Positions 16,995 through 25,922 of a DNA stretch of 64,000 bases are shown here, in pieces. A model generated the notes under the pieces. That model was not told the DNA's origin. It ran no database searches and worked only from the letters and a program-made list of their open reading frames with translations. Within the stretch, counting starts at the first letter, position 1. Each line of letters starts with the position of its first letter. The position numbers and the translations under genes were made by a program. This DNA is from Pseudoclavibacter sp. AY1F1 (lineage in GTDB: Bacteria > Actinomycetota > Actinomycetes > Actinomycetales > Microbacteriaceae): contig NZ_PSTQ01000004.1 in assembly GCF_002931075.1 (NCBI RefSeq), forward strand, positions 186,001 to 250,000. The letters are read 5' to 3'.

Positions 16995-17088
16995 ACGACT
17001 GCCTGTTTCCGGGCGCGTGACACTCATGTTTCCGGCCCGTAACTTCTGCTGAGTCCATGCATAGCCACGTTTCTGTCACTATGCAGAC

Positions 17089-17544
17089 ATGACCCAGTAC
17101 GAAGTGCAGCGCGAGGCCGTCATCCCGGCAGACATCGAGCGCGTTCACGCCCTCATCAACTCGTTCCACAAGTGGAGCTCCTGGTCTCCGTGGGAAGACG
17201 TCGACCCCGCCATGGACCGCCGATTCTCTGGCCCAGAGGCTGGGAAGGACGCCCACTACGAGTGGGAGGGCAACCGCAAGGCCGGCAAAGGCTCCATGAC
17301 GATCGTCGCCTCAGCACCCCAGCGCGTCGACCTCGTCATCGACTTCGACAAGCCGTTCAAGGCCCACAACCCGACCTCGTTCATCCTCGAACCCATCGAC
17401 GGCGGCACCCACGTGCGATGGGTCATGTCCGGCGAGCACAAGGGCATGGCGGCCCTCGTCTTCAAGTTCATGTCGATGGACAAGTTCCTCGGCCCCGACT
17501 TCGAGCGCGGCCTGCGCCAGCTCGAAGCGGCGGCCGTCGCCTGA
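17089..17544 (+). CDS. SRPBCC-family protein (polyketide cyclase/dehydrase-like)
   Basis: The 151-residue protein has the START-like pattern: an N-terminal strand YEVQREAVIPADIERVHAL, a W-rich SxWSPW region (residues 27-34) and a C-terminal long helix DFERGLRQLEAAA. Such proteins bind hydrophobic ligands or act as small cyclases; the exact role is not predictable. It is divergent from the deiminase-like gene and convergent with another SRPBCC gene. No signal peptide is present. Confidence 0.75.
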   Translation: MTQYEVQREAVIPADIERVHALINSFHKWSSWSPWEDVDPAMDRRFSGPEAGKDAHYEWEGNRKAGKGSMTIVASAPQRVDLVIDFDKPFKAHNPTSFILEPIDGGTHVRWVMSGEHKGMAALVFKFMSMDKFLGPDFERGLRQLEAAAVA

Positions 17545-17606
17545 GCCAGCCTGAGGCAACCCGCGCGGCAGCGGCGGCAGCGGCAGCAGCGCCGAATGGC
17601 CTCGGC

Positions 17607-18074
17607 TCAGAGCAGCGGCAGGTCCTCCGCGGGAGCTTCCCCGAGCGCCTCGCGCAGCAACGGCAGCGCCGCCGTCCACGCCATCGTTTCGATCTCGGCT
17701 GACGTCGAGTCGGCGGCAAGCCCCTCGAGGTCCTCGAAGCCAGAGTGACGCACGGTCAGCGCGGAGCCGCCATCCGCTGGCTCGATCGTGAACTCGACAA
17801 CCGTGCTGTTCTGCGGCTGCGGGTCTTCCTCCGGCACGGCGGCGAGCCGGTAGCCGAAACGGCGCGGTGACTCCACGAGCGTCACCTCGCCGCGGAACGT
17901 GCCGTGCTCTGGCCAATGCACGGCAAGCACTCCGCCAGGCTCGGCCTCGATCGTCGCCCCACCAAACGCATACCAGCTGGCGAACGACTCCTGCTCCGTC
18001 AGCATGCTCCACAGGCGCTCGGGCGCAGCCTCGAAGGTGATGGACTTCTCGACGATCTCGGGCGCGTCAGCCAT
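17607..18074 (-). CDS. SRPBCC-family protein, AHSA1-like
   Basis: The 155-residue product begins IVEKSITFEAAPERLWSMLTE and continues with SFASWYAF and a conserved VEFTIEP-like strand, the pattern of the Aha1 C-terminal-like (DUF/AHSA1) group. It is probably a small ligand-binding protein in the cytoplasm. It is transcribed alone; a strong terminator hairpin lies between its start region and the upstream exporter gene. Confidence 0.78.
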   Translation of the reverse strand: MADAPEIVEKSITFEAAPERLWSMLTEQESFASWYAFGGATIEAEPGGVLAVHWPEHGTFRGEVTLVESPRRFGYRLAAVPEEDPQPQNSTVVEFTIEPADGGSALTVRHSGFEDLEGLAADSTSAEIETMAWTAALPLLREALGEAPAEDLPLL

Positions 18075-18156
18075 GGTCGCTCCTCAGCTCGGTGGATGTT
18101 CGACTCCCCATCCTCGCAAACCTCCCCGCAAAGCGCGTCCACCCGGTCCAGCCAGA

Positions 18157-18206
18157 CACGCAGCAGGGCCCAGCGCCAGGAGAAACCTGGTGCTGGGCCC
18201 TGCGTG
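18157..18206 (-). terminator. Hairpin terminator after the DHA2 exporter gene
   Basis: The arms CACGCAG...GGGCCCAGCGCCAGG (18157-18180) and CCTGGTGCTGGGCCCTGCGTG (18186-18206, 21 bases with the left arm bulged by three) form a GC-rich stem 25 bases past the exporter stop. No U-run is evident, as is common in high-GC actinobacteria. Confidence 0.7.
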
Positions 18207-18230
18207 CGCGAACCGCTGAAGTCAGCGGTG

Positions 18231-19745
18231 CTAGTGCATTGCGGGCGCCTCGGCGCCCTCGCGCTTCGGTGTCGACTTCACGAAGAACGTGCCGATGATC
18301 GTGACTAGCGAGATGCAGGCGCCCACGAGGAACGCCGAGTGGATGCCCTGCGCCTCGGCCGAGATCGGGCCGAAGCCCTGGCCGACAGCGGCAACCGTCG
18401 AGTTCGCCATGACGACGACGAACATCGCCGTGCCTGCTGCACCCGCGAGCTGCTGCGCCGTCGTGACGACGGCGGAACCGTGGGAGTAGAGCGACTTCGG
18501 CAGGTCGCCGAGCGCGCTGGTCATGAGCGGCGTGAACATGAGCGCGAGGCCAACCGACAGCGTGACGTGAGCTGCGATGACCATCCACTGCTCGGAGTTC
18601 TCGCTGAGCATCGTCATGCCCCAGATCGCCGCGCTCACGACGAGGGAGCCTGGGATGATGAGCGGCTTCGTGCCGAAGCGGTCGAACAGGCGGCCGACAA
18701 ACGGCGCGAGGAGCCCCATCGTGAGGCCACCGGGCAGCAGGGTCAAGCCGGCACGCAGGGTGTCGTAGCCGAGCACTTCCTGCATGTAGATCGGCAGCAG
18801 GATGATCGTCCCGAAGAGCGACATGAAGCTCACGGCGAGCAGCACAAGCGAGACCGTGAACTGGCGGCTCGTGAAGACGCGGAGGTCAAGCAGCGCGACG
18901 TCCCGCTTCTGCAGCGAGATCTGGCGCCAGATGAAGGCGCCGAGTGCAAGCGCGCCCACCGTGATGGGCACAAACGCCGGGATGAGCGCCGTCGCCGAGC
19001 TCTCGCCGAGTCCGGAGAAGCCGTAGACGAGCCCACCGAACGCGAAGGCCGACAGGATGATCGACAGGACGTCGATCTTCGCCTGGCGCGGCTCCGTCAC
19101 GTTCTTGATGAACAGCGCGCCGAGGACCAGCGCGGCGATGGCGATCGGGAGCACGAATCCGAACATCCAGCGCCACTCGAAGACCTGCAGGATGAGGCCG
19201 GAAACCGTCGGTCCGATCGCGGGTGCGACGGAGATGACGATGGAGATGTTGCCCATGGTGCGGCCGCGACGCTCCGGCGGAACCATGTTGAGGACGGTCG
19301 TCATCAGCAGCGGCATCATGATGGCGGTTCCCGAGGCCTGCACGATGCGGCCGAGGAGCAGCAGCTCGAAGCCGGGCGCGAGGAAGCAGATGAGCGTTCC
19401 GACGGAGAAGAGCACCATCGCGGCGATGAACACCTGGCGCACGTGGAAACGCTGCAGCAGGAAACCGGTGATCGGGATGACGACGGCCATGACGAGCATG
19501 AAAGCCGTCGTGAGCCACTGGCCGGTGGCGAGCGGGATTCCGAGGTCGGCGTTGAGGGCTGGCAGCGCCACACCCATGATCGTCTCGTTCAGGATGACGA
19601 CAAACGCCGAGACCAGAAGGAGCGGGATGACGAAGCGAGTGCGCGGGTCGGTGCCCTGCTGGCTCGCGGAAGTGGCTTGGCCCGCGGATGCGGACCCGGC
19701 TGGGGTCGGTTCGGCGTCGCGGGTCGCGGTGCGCGAGTCGGTCAC
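18231..19745 (-). CDS. DHA2-family MFS drug exporter
   Basis: The predicted 504-residue protein has about 14 membrane segments. DHA2 features include an early SAFVVILNETIMGVALPAL segment and the motif-A-like GRIVQASGTAIMMPLL with a conserved helix 5 SVAPAIGPTVSGLI. It probably exports amphipathic drugs or dyes by proton antiport. A GTG start at 19745 is preferred because AAGGAG lies just upstream; the open frame extends 52 codons further without a good site. No regulator gene is adjacent. Confidence 0.87.
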   Translation of the reverse strand: MTDSRTATRDAEPTPAGSASAGQATSASQQGTDPRTRFVIPLLLVSAFVVILNETIMGVALPALNADLGIPLATGQWLTTAFMLVMAVVIPITGFLLQRFHVRQVFIAAMVLFSVGTLICFLAPGFELLLLGRIVQASGTAIMMPLLMTTVLNMVPPERRGRTMGNISIVISVAPAIGPTVSGLILQVFEWRWMFGFVLPIAIAALVLGALFIKNVTEPRQAKIDVLSIILSAFAFGGLVYGFSGLGESSATALIPAFVPITVGALALGAFIWRQISLQKRDVALLDLRVFTSRQFTVSLVLLAVSFMSLFGTIILLPIYMQEVLGYDTLRAGLTLLPGGLTMGLLAPFVGRLFDRFGTKPLIIPGSLVVSAAIWGMTMLSENSEQWMVIAAHVTLSVGLALMFTPLMTSALGDLPKSLYSHGSAVVTTAQQLAGAAGTAMFVVVMANSTVAAVGQGFGPISAEAQGIHSAFLVGACISLVTIIGTFFVKSTPKREGAEAPAMH

Positions 19746-19840
19746 AGTACTCCTTGGAAGGTTCAGGTCTTGGCGTGCGGGCACGCCCGCACGTTCGCTC
19801 TTAACGCTGAAAGCGCGCGCGGCATTCCCCGGCGCGTCGC

Positions 19841-20998
19841 TCAGCGGGTCGCGGCGAAAGCGACGTGAGCAGGTGGAAGGTGGACGATCACCGACTGGCA
19901 TTCGTGCAGTCCCCCTGGAATGCGCGAGCCGGTGTCGAGCGGAAGCCGCGCCGTGAGGCGGGTCGTTGTCCGTTCTTCGCCAACAAGGAGTGTAGCCGTC
20001 ACGAAGCCGAGGTCTCGTTCGAGGCGCAGGACTTCAGCGTGCCAGGAGTTCGGGGCGAGCAGCCGGGCCTCCGCGGCAGGTGCCCGAGCATCCTCCGTCC
20101 CTGGGAGAACGAGCTCGAGACGATCAGCGCGGATGCTCGCGAACAGCCGCTCGCCAGGCCCGGCCGGGCCGTGCGCCTCCCCCGGTGCACCCGCCTGGCC
20201 GACGAGGTGGCCACGGATCTCACCAAGGTCGCTGTGCGTCGCGACCCCCGGCTCGCGCAGCTCGACCTCGAACCCGGTTCGTCCGACAAGCGCCGCGACG
20301 TAGGCGCTCGCCGGCCCCGCGGCGATGGATTCCGGTGTACTGAGCTGGGTGATCGCGCCGCGTTCGACGATCGCGATCCTGTCGGCCAGCGCAGCAGCAT
20401 CCGCCGGGTCGTGCGTGACGACGAGGGCTGCCCCCTCGAATTCGGCGAGCACGCGGCGGAGCTCGGCACGAACTTCCGAACGAGCCTCCACGTCGAGGGC
20501 GGAGAGGGGCTCATCAAGCAGCAGGACCCTCGGCGAGGTCGCGAGCGCCCGAGCGAGCGCAACCTTCTGCGCCTGCCCTCCCGAGAGCTGGGCTGGGCGA
20601 CGGGCCGCGAGGTCGTGGATGCCGAAGCGCTCCAGCCATTCGGCGGCGACTCGGCGCGCCTCCCGGCGGCCGATTCCTCGAGCGCGCAGCCCGAAAGCCA
20701 CGTTATCGAGCGAGCTGAGGTGGCCGAAGAGGACGTATTCCTGGAAGACGACGCCAAGCTGTCGCTCCCTCGCGCCAAGCCGGACGCCCCCGGGCGCCTC
20801 TTCCGCGAGTCGGCCTCCGAGCTCCAAGGTGCCCCGTTCGAGTGGCGCCAGGCCGGCGATCGCGCGCAGGAGCGTCGACTTGCCTGCCCCGTTCGGGCCG
20901 AGCACGGCGAGCACCTCGCCAGGCCGCACCTCGAGCTCGTACCTCGCGTGGAAGCCGCCGACGGCAACGCTCGCGCCGATGGCCAGTCCCGCGTTCAT
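19841..20998 (-). CDS. modC: Molybdate ABC transporter ATP-binding protein
   Basis: The 385-residue ATPase shows Walker A GPNGAGKST, signature LSGGQAQ, Walker B VLLLDEPLSALD and VVTHDPADAAALADR, then a C-terminal TOBE-like region (about residues 310-375, NSWHAEVLRLERDLG) that binds oxyanion or senses molybdate. It starts four bases inside the permease stop (ATGA). With the permease and binding protein it forms a ModABC importer. Sulfate or tungstate transport is a less likely alternative given the surrounding cofactor genes. Confidence 0.88.
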   Translation of the reverse strand: MNAGLAIGASVAVGGFHARYELEVRPGEVLAVLGPNGAGKSTLLRAIAGLAPLERGTLELGGRLAEEAPGGVRLGARERQLGVVFQEYVLFGHLSSLDNVAFGLRARGIGRREARRVAAEWLERFGIHDLAARRPAQLSGGQAQKVALARALATSPRVLLLDEPLSALDVEARSEVRAELRRVLAEFEGAALVVTHDPADAAALADRIAIVERGAITQLSTPESIAAGPASAYVAALVGRTGFEVELREPGVATHSDLGEIRGHLVGQAGAPGEAHGPAGPGERLFASIRADRLELVLPGTEDARAPAAEARLLAPNSWHAEVLRLERDLGFVTATLLVGEERTTTRLTARLPLDTGSRIPGGLHECQSVIVHLPPAHVAFAATR

Positions 20999-21879
20999 CC
21001 GCTGCGCCCCGCACCGCTCGTCCGCACGCCCCTCGCCCGCGCGGTCACAGAGGCGCCGAGCACCGCTGGACTTCCTGCGACGCCGGACACCCAACGGCCG
21101 CGCAACGCGAAGAGCACAACCACCGAGACGAGCAGGAGCAGGAGCGCAAGCGCGATTGCCGCATCCGGATCCGACTGCATGGCGAGGTAGGTGGAGATCG
21201 GCATCGTCCGCGTGACGCCGGGGAGGCTGCCGGCGAGGGTGATGGTCGCGCCGAACTCGCCGAGGGCGCGGGCGAAAGCGAGCACCGCCCCGGCCCCGAT
21301 CGCGGGCCCGACCATCGGCAGCGTGACCCGCGAGAAGGTGAACCAGCGGGTCGCGCCGAGCGTCGCCGCCGCGTCCTCGACCCGGCGGTCCGCCCCCAGC
21401 AGCGCCCCCTCGACGGCGATGACAAGGAACGGCAGGGCAACGAACGTCTGGGCCACGACAACCGCGGCGCTCGTGAACGGGAGGCTGAACCCCGTGAGCT
21501 GGGCGATCGGGGCGCCGAGGAGGCCGGAGCGGCCGAAGAGGAGCAGCAGTGCGAGGCCACCGACGACCGGCGGGAGCACAAGCGGAACAAGCACCAGCAC
21601 CCGGACGACGCGGTAAAGGCGCTGACCGGGCAGCTCCGCGAGCGAGACCAGCCACCACGCGAGCGGTACCCCGATGACCAGGCAGACGGCCGTCGCCGCG
21701 ACGGCGCAGGAGAGCGAAAGCCAGAGGGCCTGGCCGACGACCGGCTGAGCGACGATCTCCGGGAACTCAGCCCACGGCACGCGGAGGACGAGGGCCAGGA
21801 TGGGCAACGCGAGCAGCGCAAGAGCCACGAGCGCGAACGGCGTCAGCGCCGCAGGCGGGCGGCGGCTTACCCCGGTCAT
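20995..21879 (-). CDS. modB: Molybdate ABC transporter permease
   Basis: The 294-residue membrane protein has five to six hydrophobic segments and the EAA-type coupling region VEDAAATLGATRWFTFSRVTLPM, read in two parts at VEDAAATLGA and RVTLPM. GEFGATITLAGSLPGVTRTMP is the conserved ModB/CysT loop. It overlaps both neighbours by ATGA, so binding protein, permease and ATPase are made in one reading run. The C-terminal tail is Ala/Arg-rich. Confidence 0.9.
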   Translation of the reverse strand: MTGVSRRPPAALTPFALVALALLALPILALVLRVPWAEFPEIVAQPVVGQALWLSLSCAVAATAVCLVIGVPLAWWLVSLAELPGQRLYRVVRVLVLVPLVLPPVVGGLALLLLFGRSGLLGAPIAQLTGFSLPFTSAAVVVAQTFVALPFLVIAVEGALLGADRRVEDAAATLGATRWFTFSRVTLPMVGPAIGAGAVLAFARALGEFGATITLAGSLPGVTRTMPISTYLAMQSDPDAAIALALLLLLVSVVVLFALRGRWVSGVAGSPAVLGASVTARARGVRTSGAGRSG

Positions 21880-22712
21880 GTCAGGCTGAGGAAGCCGGCT
21901 TCCTCGAAGACCTCAACGCCGCGAGCTGTCAGGATGAACTCGGTGAACGCGGCCGCGGCCTCTGGGTTCGGCGCCGCCTTGAGCGGGACGATGCCGTAGT
22001 TGTTGACCGCGTCGAGCGCCTCAGGGAACTCGATCGGGTCGACCTCGAGAGCCGCCGACTTCGCGTCGGTCGCGTAGACGAGGCCGGCGTCGACCTCCCC
22101 GAGACTCACCTTCGTGAGCACTGCCTTGACGTCGCTCTCGAGGGTGTCCGGCTGGGGCACGATGTCGGTCTGCTCGAAGATCTTCGCGGCCGCCGCACCA
22201 CACGGCACCTCTTCGTCGCAGAGCGCGATCTTGAGCTTGGGGTCGGCGAAGTCCTTCAGCCCCGTGATGCCGGCCGGGTTCCCTTCCGGCGTCACGATGA
22301 CCAGCGCGTTTCGGGTGAACGTCGCCGGTGTCCACTCGACGAGCCCCGCATCCACAACCGGCTTCATCGTCGCGTCGCTCGCGGAGGCGAACACGTCGAC
22401 CGGGGCTCCGCCCGTCACGATCTGCTCGGCCAGCGTCGAGCTGCCCCCGAAGTTGAGCGTCACCGTGACGCCGGGGTGGTCGGCCTCGAACTCCTCCGCC
22501 AGCTGCGTGAACGTCTCGGTGAGCGAGGCGGCCGCGTAGACGGTGACGGTGCCAGTCGGGCCCGTCTCGGTGGGAGATGGCGTGGACTCGGTGCTGCCGG
22601 AAGGTGCTGCCGGACCACCCGCGGGTGCGCAGCCCGCCAGGGCAGCCAGCAGGAGCACGCCAGCGGAGGCGGCGAACGCGCGCACCATTCCGAGTCTCCG
22701 CGTCTTACGCAC
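21876..22712 (-). CDS. modA: Molybdate-binding lipoprotein
   Basis: The 278-residue receptor carries a signal ending LAALAGC and a ModA core (TVTVYAAASLTETF, LNFGGSSTLAEQI, PVDVFASASDATM, VSLGEVDAGLVYATDA). It delivers molybdate to the permease. The GTG start at 22712 is chosen over an upstream TTG because AAGGAG lies about 6 bases before it. It overlaps the end of the HTH-TOBE gene by 8 bases, so regulator and importer are co-transcribed. Confidence 0.92.
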   Translation of the reverse strand: MRKTRRLGMVRAFAASAGVLLLAALAGCAPAGGPAAPSGSTESTPSPTETGPTGTVTVYAAASLTETFTQLAEEFEADHPGVTVTLNFGGSSTLAEQIVTGGAPVDVFASASDATMKPVVDAGLVEWTPATFTRNALVIVTPEGNPAGITGLKDFADPKLKIALCDEEVPCGAAAAKIFEQTDIVPQPDTLESDVKAVLTKVSLGEVDAGLVYATDAKSAALEVDPIEFPEALDAVNNYGIVPLKAAPNPEAAAAFTEFILTARGVEVFEEAGFLSLT

Positions 22713-23118
22713 TGTGCACTCCTTCAATTCCCACGTTGGTGGCCTTCACGCTCGCCACAACAAGACTTCCGACCTCGAGGCCGAGCTCGTCGACGGCCTC
22801 ACGCGAGACCAATGAAACGATTCTGAACGGCCCCGCCTGGACATCGACCTGGGCCATGACGGTGTCGAGCGTCAGCTTTGTGACGATGCCGCGCATCCGG
22901 TTGCGAGCGGATGCGGGTGGCAGCTCGACGAGGTCACCACGCGCGTCGCTCTCCGCGAGGTCCTTGGCCAGGGAGGCGAGCTGCACGCCGGAGACCGTCT
23001 TCGCACCAGCCTCGCCCTCGAGGTCGAGGCGGCCGCTTGCGCCCCAGCGTCGCAGCGTGTCGTCGCTGACCCCGAGGAGCGACGCTGCCTCGCTGACCCG
23101 GTATCGCTGTTCTGGCAT
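22705..23118 (-). CDS. HTH-TOBE molybdate-responsive protein
   Basis: The 137-residue protein joins an N-terminal excisionase/MerR-type helix-turn-helix (RYRVSEAASLLGVSDDTLRRW, residues 5-25) to a C-terminal TOBE/Mop domain (residues 72-135, RGIVTKLTLDTVMAQVDV, VSREAVDELGLEVG). Such proteins bind molybdate and may act as storage molbindin or as a repressor of mod genes, in the place of ModE. It leads the mod operon, so autoregulation by molybdate is plausible. Confidence 0.85.
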   Translation of the reverse strand: MPEQRYRVSEAASLLGVSDDTLRRWGASGRLDLEGEAGAKTVSGVQLASLAKDLAESDARGDLVELPPASARNRMRGIVTKLTLDTVMAQVDVQAGPFRIVSLVSREAVDELGLEVGSLVVASVKATNVGIEGVHSA

Positions 23119-23180
23119 GCGGGCATCCTCTCACGGCGAACCGCAGATGCGTCAGTCAGCTTGGGTTTCGACCCGCAGGT

Positions 23181-23205
23181 GCGCTCACGCTCGTCGGATG
23201 AGCGC
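23181..23205 (-). terminator. Hairpin after the fdhD-linked membrane gene
   Basis: Perfect arms GCGCTCA (23181-23187) and TGAGCGC (23199-23205) with an 11-base loop lie 13 bases past the stop at 23218. It is a probable, fairly weak, terminator. Confidence 0.5.
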
Positions 23206-23217
23206 GAACTCACCGCG

Positions 23218-23700
23218 CTACCGGAGAATCTCGACGAGCAGCACCCACGCGTTGAGGGTCGCCCCGGCGAAGGTGAGCAGGAATCCCGCGGCCACCCAGT
23301 AGAGCGCCTCCCACGTGCCAAATGCGAGGACTCCGCCGATGAGCATGGGAAGGAGCTGCAGGGCGCTGAACACAGCGCGCAGCACGTGCTCCCGCAGGTG
23401 CCCGTGGGGATTCTGAAAGCCGATGACGCTCGTGCGCCAGTACAGGACCACCACGATCAAGGTGAACGCGAGCGTCACGCCGCCGAACGCCATGTTGCTG
23501 ATGCCGGGGATCAGGCCCGTCGCTCCGACGATGACGATGAGCAGCAGGGATGCGATAGTCGCGCCTGCCCTGGACGGCATGCTCTTGATCTTGATGATCG
23601 TCGCGACGTTCACCGACATCGCCACGATGATGAGGCCGGCCAGGGCTGCGCCAGCACCGACAGTCGCGACGAAGAAGCTCTCCCAGGTGTCGACGATCAT
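23218..23700 (-). CDS. Integral membrane protein downstream of fdhD
   Basis: The 160-residue protein has four hydrophobic segments (about residues 8-30, 47-68, 74-92 and 108-155) and few polar loops, with MIVDTWESFF at the start. I do not recognise a functional family beyond a conserved small membrane protein type. The ATG overlaps the fdhD stop (23697-23700), which ties it to molybdoenzyme maturation by expression. Enzymatic motifs are not evident. Confidence 0.8.
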   Translation of the reverse strand: MIVDTWESFFVATVGAGAALAGLIIVAMSVNVATIIKIKSMPSRAGATIASLLLIVIVGATGLIPGISNMAFGGVTLAFTLIVVVLYWRTSVIGFQNPHGHLREHVLRAVFSALQLLPMLIGGVLAFGTWEALYWVAAGFLLTFAGATLNAWVLLVEILR

Positions 23701-24551
23701 GCTTCGGCCTCTTCCGTGTGAAGGATGCGGTCGGGGCGCGAGTAGATGACCATCGACTCCCCGCGGAGGAAGCCGATCAGCGTCATGCCGCTGGCTTCGG
23801 CGAGCTCGGCGGCAAGCGAGGACGGCGCGGAGACGGCGGCAAGGATGGGGATGCCCGCCATCTTCGCCTTCTGCACGAGCTCGAAGCTCGATCGGCCGGA
23901 CACCTGCAGCACCGTCCCGGTGAGCGGCAGCCGGTGATTCTGCACGGCCCAGCCGACGACCTTGTCGACGGCGTTGTGGCGCCCGACGTCCTCTCGCAGC
24001 ACGAGCAGCTTTCCGGTCGCGGCGTCGAACAGCGCGGCGGCGTGCAGGCCGCCCGTCTTCTCGAAGACCGCCTGCTGGTCGCGGAGCTTGTCGGGGAACG
24101 TCACGAGAATCTCCGCGTCGAGTGTCACGGGGTCGATCGAGACGTCGTAGCTCGAGGTCAGCTCGACGGCGTCGATGCTCGCCTTTCCGCAGAGGCCGCA
24201 CGAGCTTGTCGTGTAGAAGTTGCGCGCGAGGTCGGGGTCAGGTTGCGGGGTGTCCGCCGACAGGAGCACGTCGAGCACGTTGTAGGTGTTGAGCCCGTCG
24301 GCAGTGCCGTCGGCGCCCGCGCAGTACATCGCCGACCGGAACTGATCGCCTCGGGCGATGACCCCCTCAGAGACGAGGAAGCCAGCCGCGAGCTCGAAGT
24401 CATTGCCCGGCGTGCGCATCGTGATGGCCAGCTGCTGGCCGCCGACGCGGATCTCGAGGGGTTCCTCGGCCGCGAGAAAATCGGCCTTCCGACTCGGGGG
24501 CTTCCCGAGACTCAGCCGAGTGACGCTTCGCCGCACCGTGATCCGACCCAC
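23697..24551 (-). CDS. fdhD: Formate dehydrogenase accessory sulfurtransferase FdhD
   Basis: FdhD passes sulfur from a cysteine desulfurase to the molybdenum cofactor of formate dehydrogenase. The key motif CGLCG (Cys118, Cys121) is intact, along with DVGRHNAVDKVVG and SGRSSFELVQKA, which are hallmarks of the family. At 284 residues it is full length and starts with GTG. No formate dehydrogenase gene lies in the window, so its partner must be elsewhere. It is divergent from the moeB-like gene. Confidence 0.93.
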   Translation of the reverse strand: MGRITVRRSVTRLSLGKPPSRKADFLAAEEPLEIRVGGQQLAITMRTPGNDFELAAGFLVSEGVIARGDQFRSAMYCAGADGTADGLNTYNVLDVLLSADTPQPDPDLARNFYTTSSCGLCGKASIDAVELTSSYDVSIDPVTLDAEILVTFPDKLRDQQAVFEKTGGLHAAALFDAATGKLLVLREDVGRHNAVDKVVGWAVQNHRLPLTGTVLQVSGRSSFELVQKAKMAGIPILAAVSAPSSLAAELAEASGMTLIGFLRGESMVIYSRPDRILHTEEAEA

Positions 24552-24668
24552 GCGCCCATGCTAGCCGCCGCCGCGCATCTGCACCGAGCACCCGATACGC
24601 CTTCCGTCCGCACCAGCATTCCAGTGGAGAGGCCGCGTCGCGGTCGTGAGCGGCTCGGGATGCGGCTG

Positions 24669-24674
24669 TAGGGT
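24669..24674 (+). promoter_or_regulatory. -10 element close to the moeB/moeZ-like start
   Basis: TAGGGT ends 6 bases before the ATG at 24681 and no ribosome-binding sequence lies between. This geometry fits leaderless transcription starting at or next to the A of ATG, common in actinobacteria. No clear -35 is visible. Confidence 0.45.
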
Positions 24675-24680
24675 GACGCC

Positions 24681-25922
24681 ATGCGCCTCGCCCCGCTTGT
24701 CGGACCTTCCCCTGAACTCGGCGGTGACGAGCTCGCCAGAACCGCGCGCCAGCGACGCCTGCCCGAGCTCGGCGAGATCGGGCAGCGCCGCCTCGCCGCG
24801 AGCCGAGTCGCCGTGCTGGGCGCCGGCGGCCTCGGAGCCCCTGCCCTGCAGTACCTCGCGGCGGCCGGAGTCGGCACCATCGGGATCATCGACGCGGATG
24901 CGGTCGAGCCGAGCAACCTGCACAGGCAGGTCATCCACGGCATCGGCGACGTCGGGGAGCGCAAGACCGCGAGCGCCGCCGGCAGCCTGCGGAGGCTCGC
25001 ACCCGACGTGACGGTCATCGAGCACGACGAGCGCCTCGACGAGGGGAACGCCGCTGCGATCCTCGGCGGTTACGACCTTGTGCTCGACGGGGCGGACAAC
25101 TTCGCGACCAGGTACGCCGTCGCCGATGCCTGCGTGGCCCTTGGTCTCCCGCTGGTCTGGGGCTCGGTGCTGCGCTTCGACGCGCAGCTCAGCGTTTTTT
25201 GGTCGTCCCCGCCTGACCCCGCCGACGCCGTCACGCTGCGTGACGTGTTCCCCGAGCCGCCGCCGGCCGGGTCCGTGCCGTCCTGCGCTGAGGCGGGGGT
25301 GCTCGGCGCCGTGTGCGGTGTTGTCGGCTCGATGATGGCGGTCGAGGCGATCAAGCTCATCACGGGCATCGGCGACGTGCTGCTCGGGCGGCTTGTTGTT
25401 GTGGAGGCCCTCACGATGCGGATCTCCGAGGTGCCGCTCCGCGCGGTCACCAAGCAGCTCACCGGGCAGCCCACGGCGCAGTCCTCGGCGCAGGCCTCGG
25501 CGCAGACCCTCGCCCGGGATCGGCCGGTGGAAACGGCCCCGCCAGGGCAGCCGAGTCCGCTCGACTTCGACGCGGTTCGGGATGCTCGCGGCCGGTTCGT
25601 CGACGTGCGCGAGCCCGACGAGTACGCGGTTGATGCGTTGCCAGGCGCCGTGTCGCTGCCGCTGAGCGAGCTGCTCCAGCTGGATCGCGAGCCGTCCGAG
25701 CTGGTGGCACGCCTGCACCGCATCGCCGGCGAGCACGCCGGGACGCACGGTTCGCCCCTCAACCTCTACTGCGTGTCGTCGACGCGGGCGCGACGCGCGG
25801 CGCGACTGATCGCTTCGCACGGCATCGAGGTCCGCGTCGTGCAGACGCCAGAGCTCAGCGTGCTTCGTGGACCAGCAGGGGCATCTCGCGTGGACGCATC
25901 ACAAGGCGGGGCGAGCGCATGA
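24681..25922 (+). CDS. moeZ: MoeB/MoeZ-like adenylyltransferase with rhodanese domain
   Basis: This 413-residue two-domain protein activates the C-terminal glycine of MoaD by adenylation and supplies sulfur. The ThiF/E1-like domain shows GAGGLG, NLHRQ, the conserved Lys in ERKTASA and DGADNF; a rhodanese domain spans about 295-395 with loop Cys in YCVSSTRA. A linker with repeated Gln/Ala/Ser joins them. The zinc-binding CxxC pairs usual in MoeB are not visible. It starts the moeZ-moeA-moaC-mobA run; the ATGA at 25919 couples it to moeA. Confidence 0.87.
   Translation: MRLAPLVGPSPELGGDELARTARQRRLPELGEIGQRRLAASRVAVLGAGGLGAPALQYLAAAGVGTIGIIDADAVEPSNLHRQVIHGIGDVGERKTASAAGSLRRLAPDVTVIEHDERLDEGNAAAILGGYDLVLDGADNFATRYAVADACVALGLPLVWGSVLRFDAQLSVFWSSPPDPADAVTLRDVFPEPPPAGSVPSCAEAGVLGAVCGVVGSMMAVEAIKLITGIGDVLLGRLVVVEALTMRISEVPLRAVTKQLTGQPTAQSSAQASAQTLARDRPVETAPPGQPSPLDFDAVRDARGRFVDVREPDEYAVDALPGAVSLPLSELLQLDREPSELVARLHRIAGEHAGTHGSPLNLYCVSSTRARRAARLIASHGIEVRVVQTPELSVLRGPAGASRVDASQGGASA

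Noticed and set aside
18339-19868. 509-codon open frame opposite the DHA2 exporter
   Set aside because: Translation is His/Arg/Asp/Glu-rich with no domain, the typical reverse image of a membrane protein gene.
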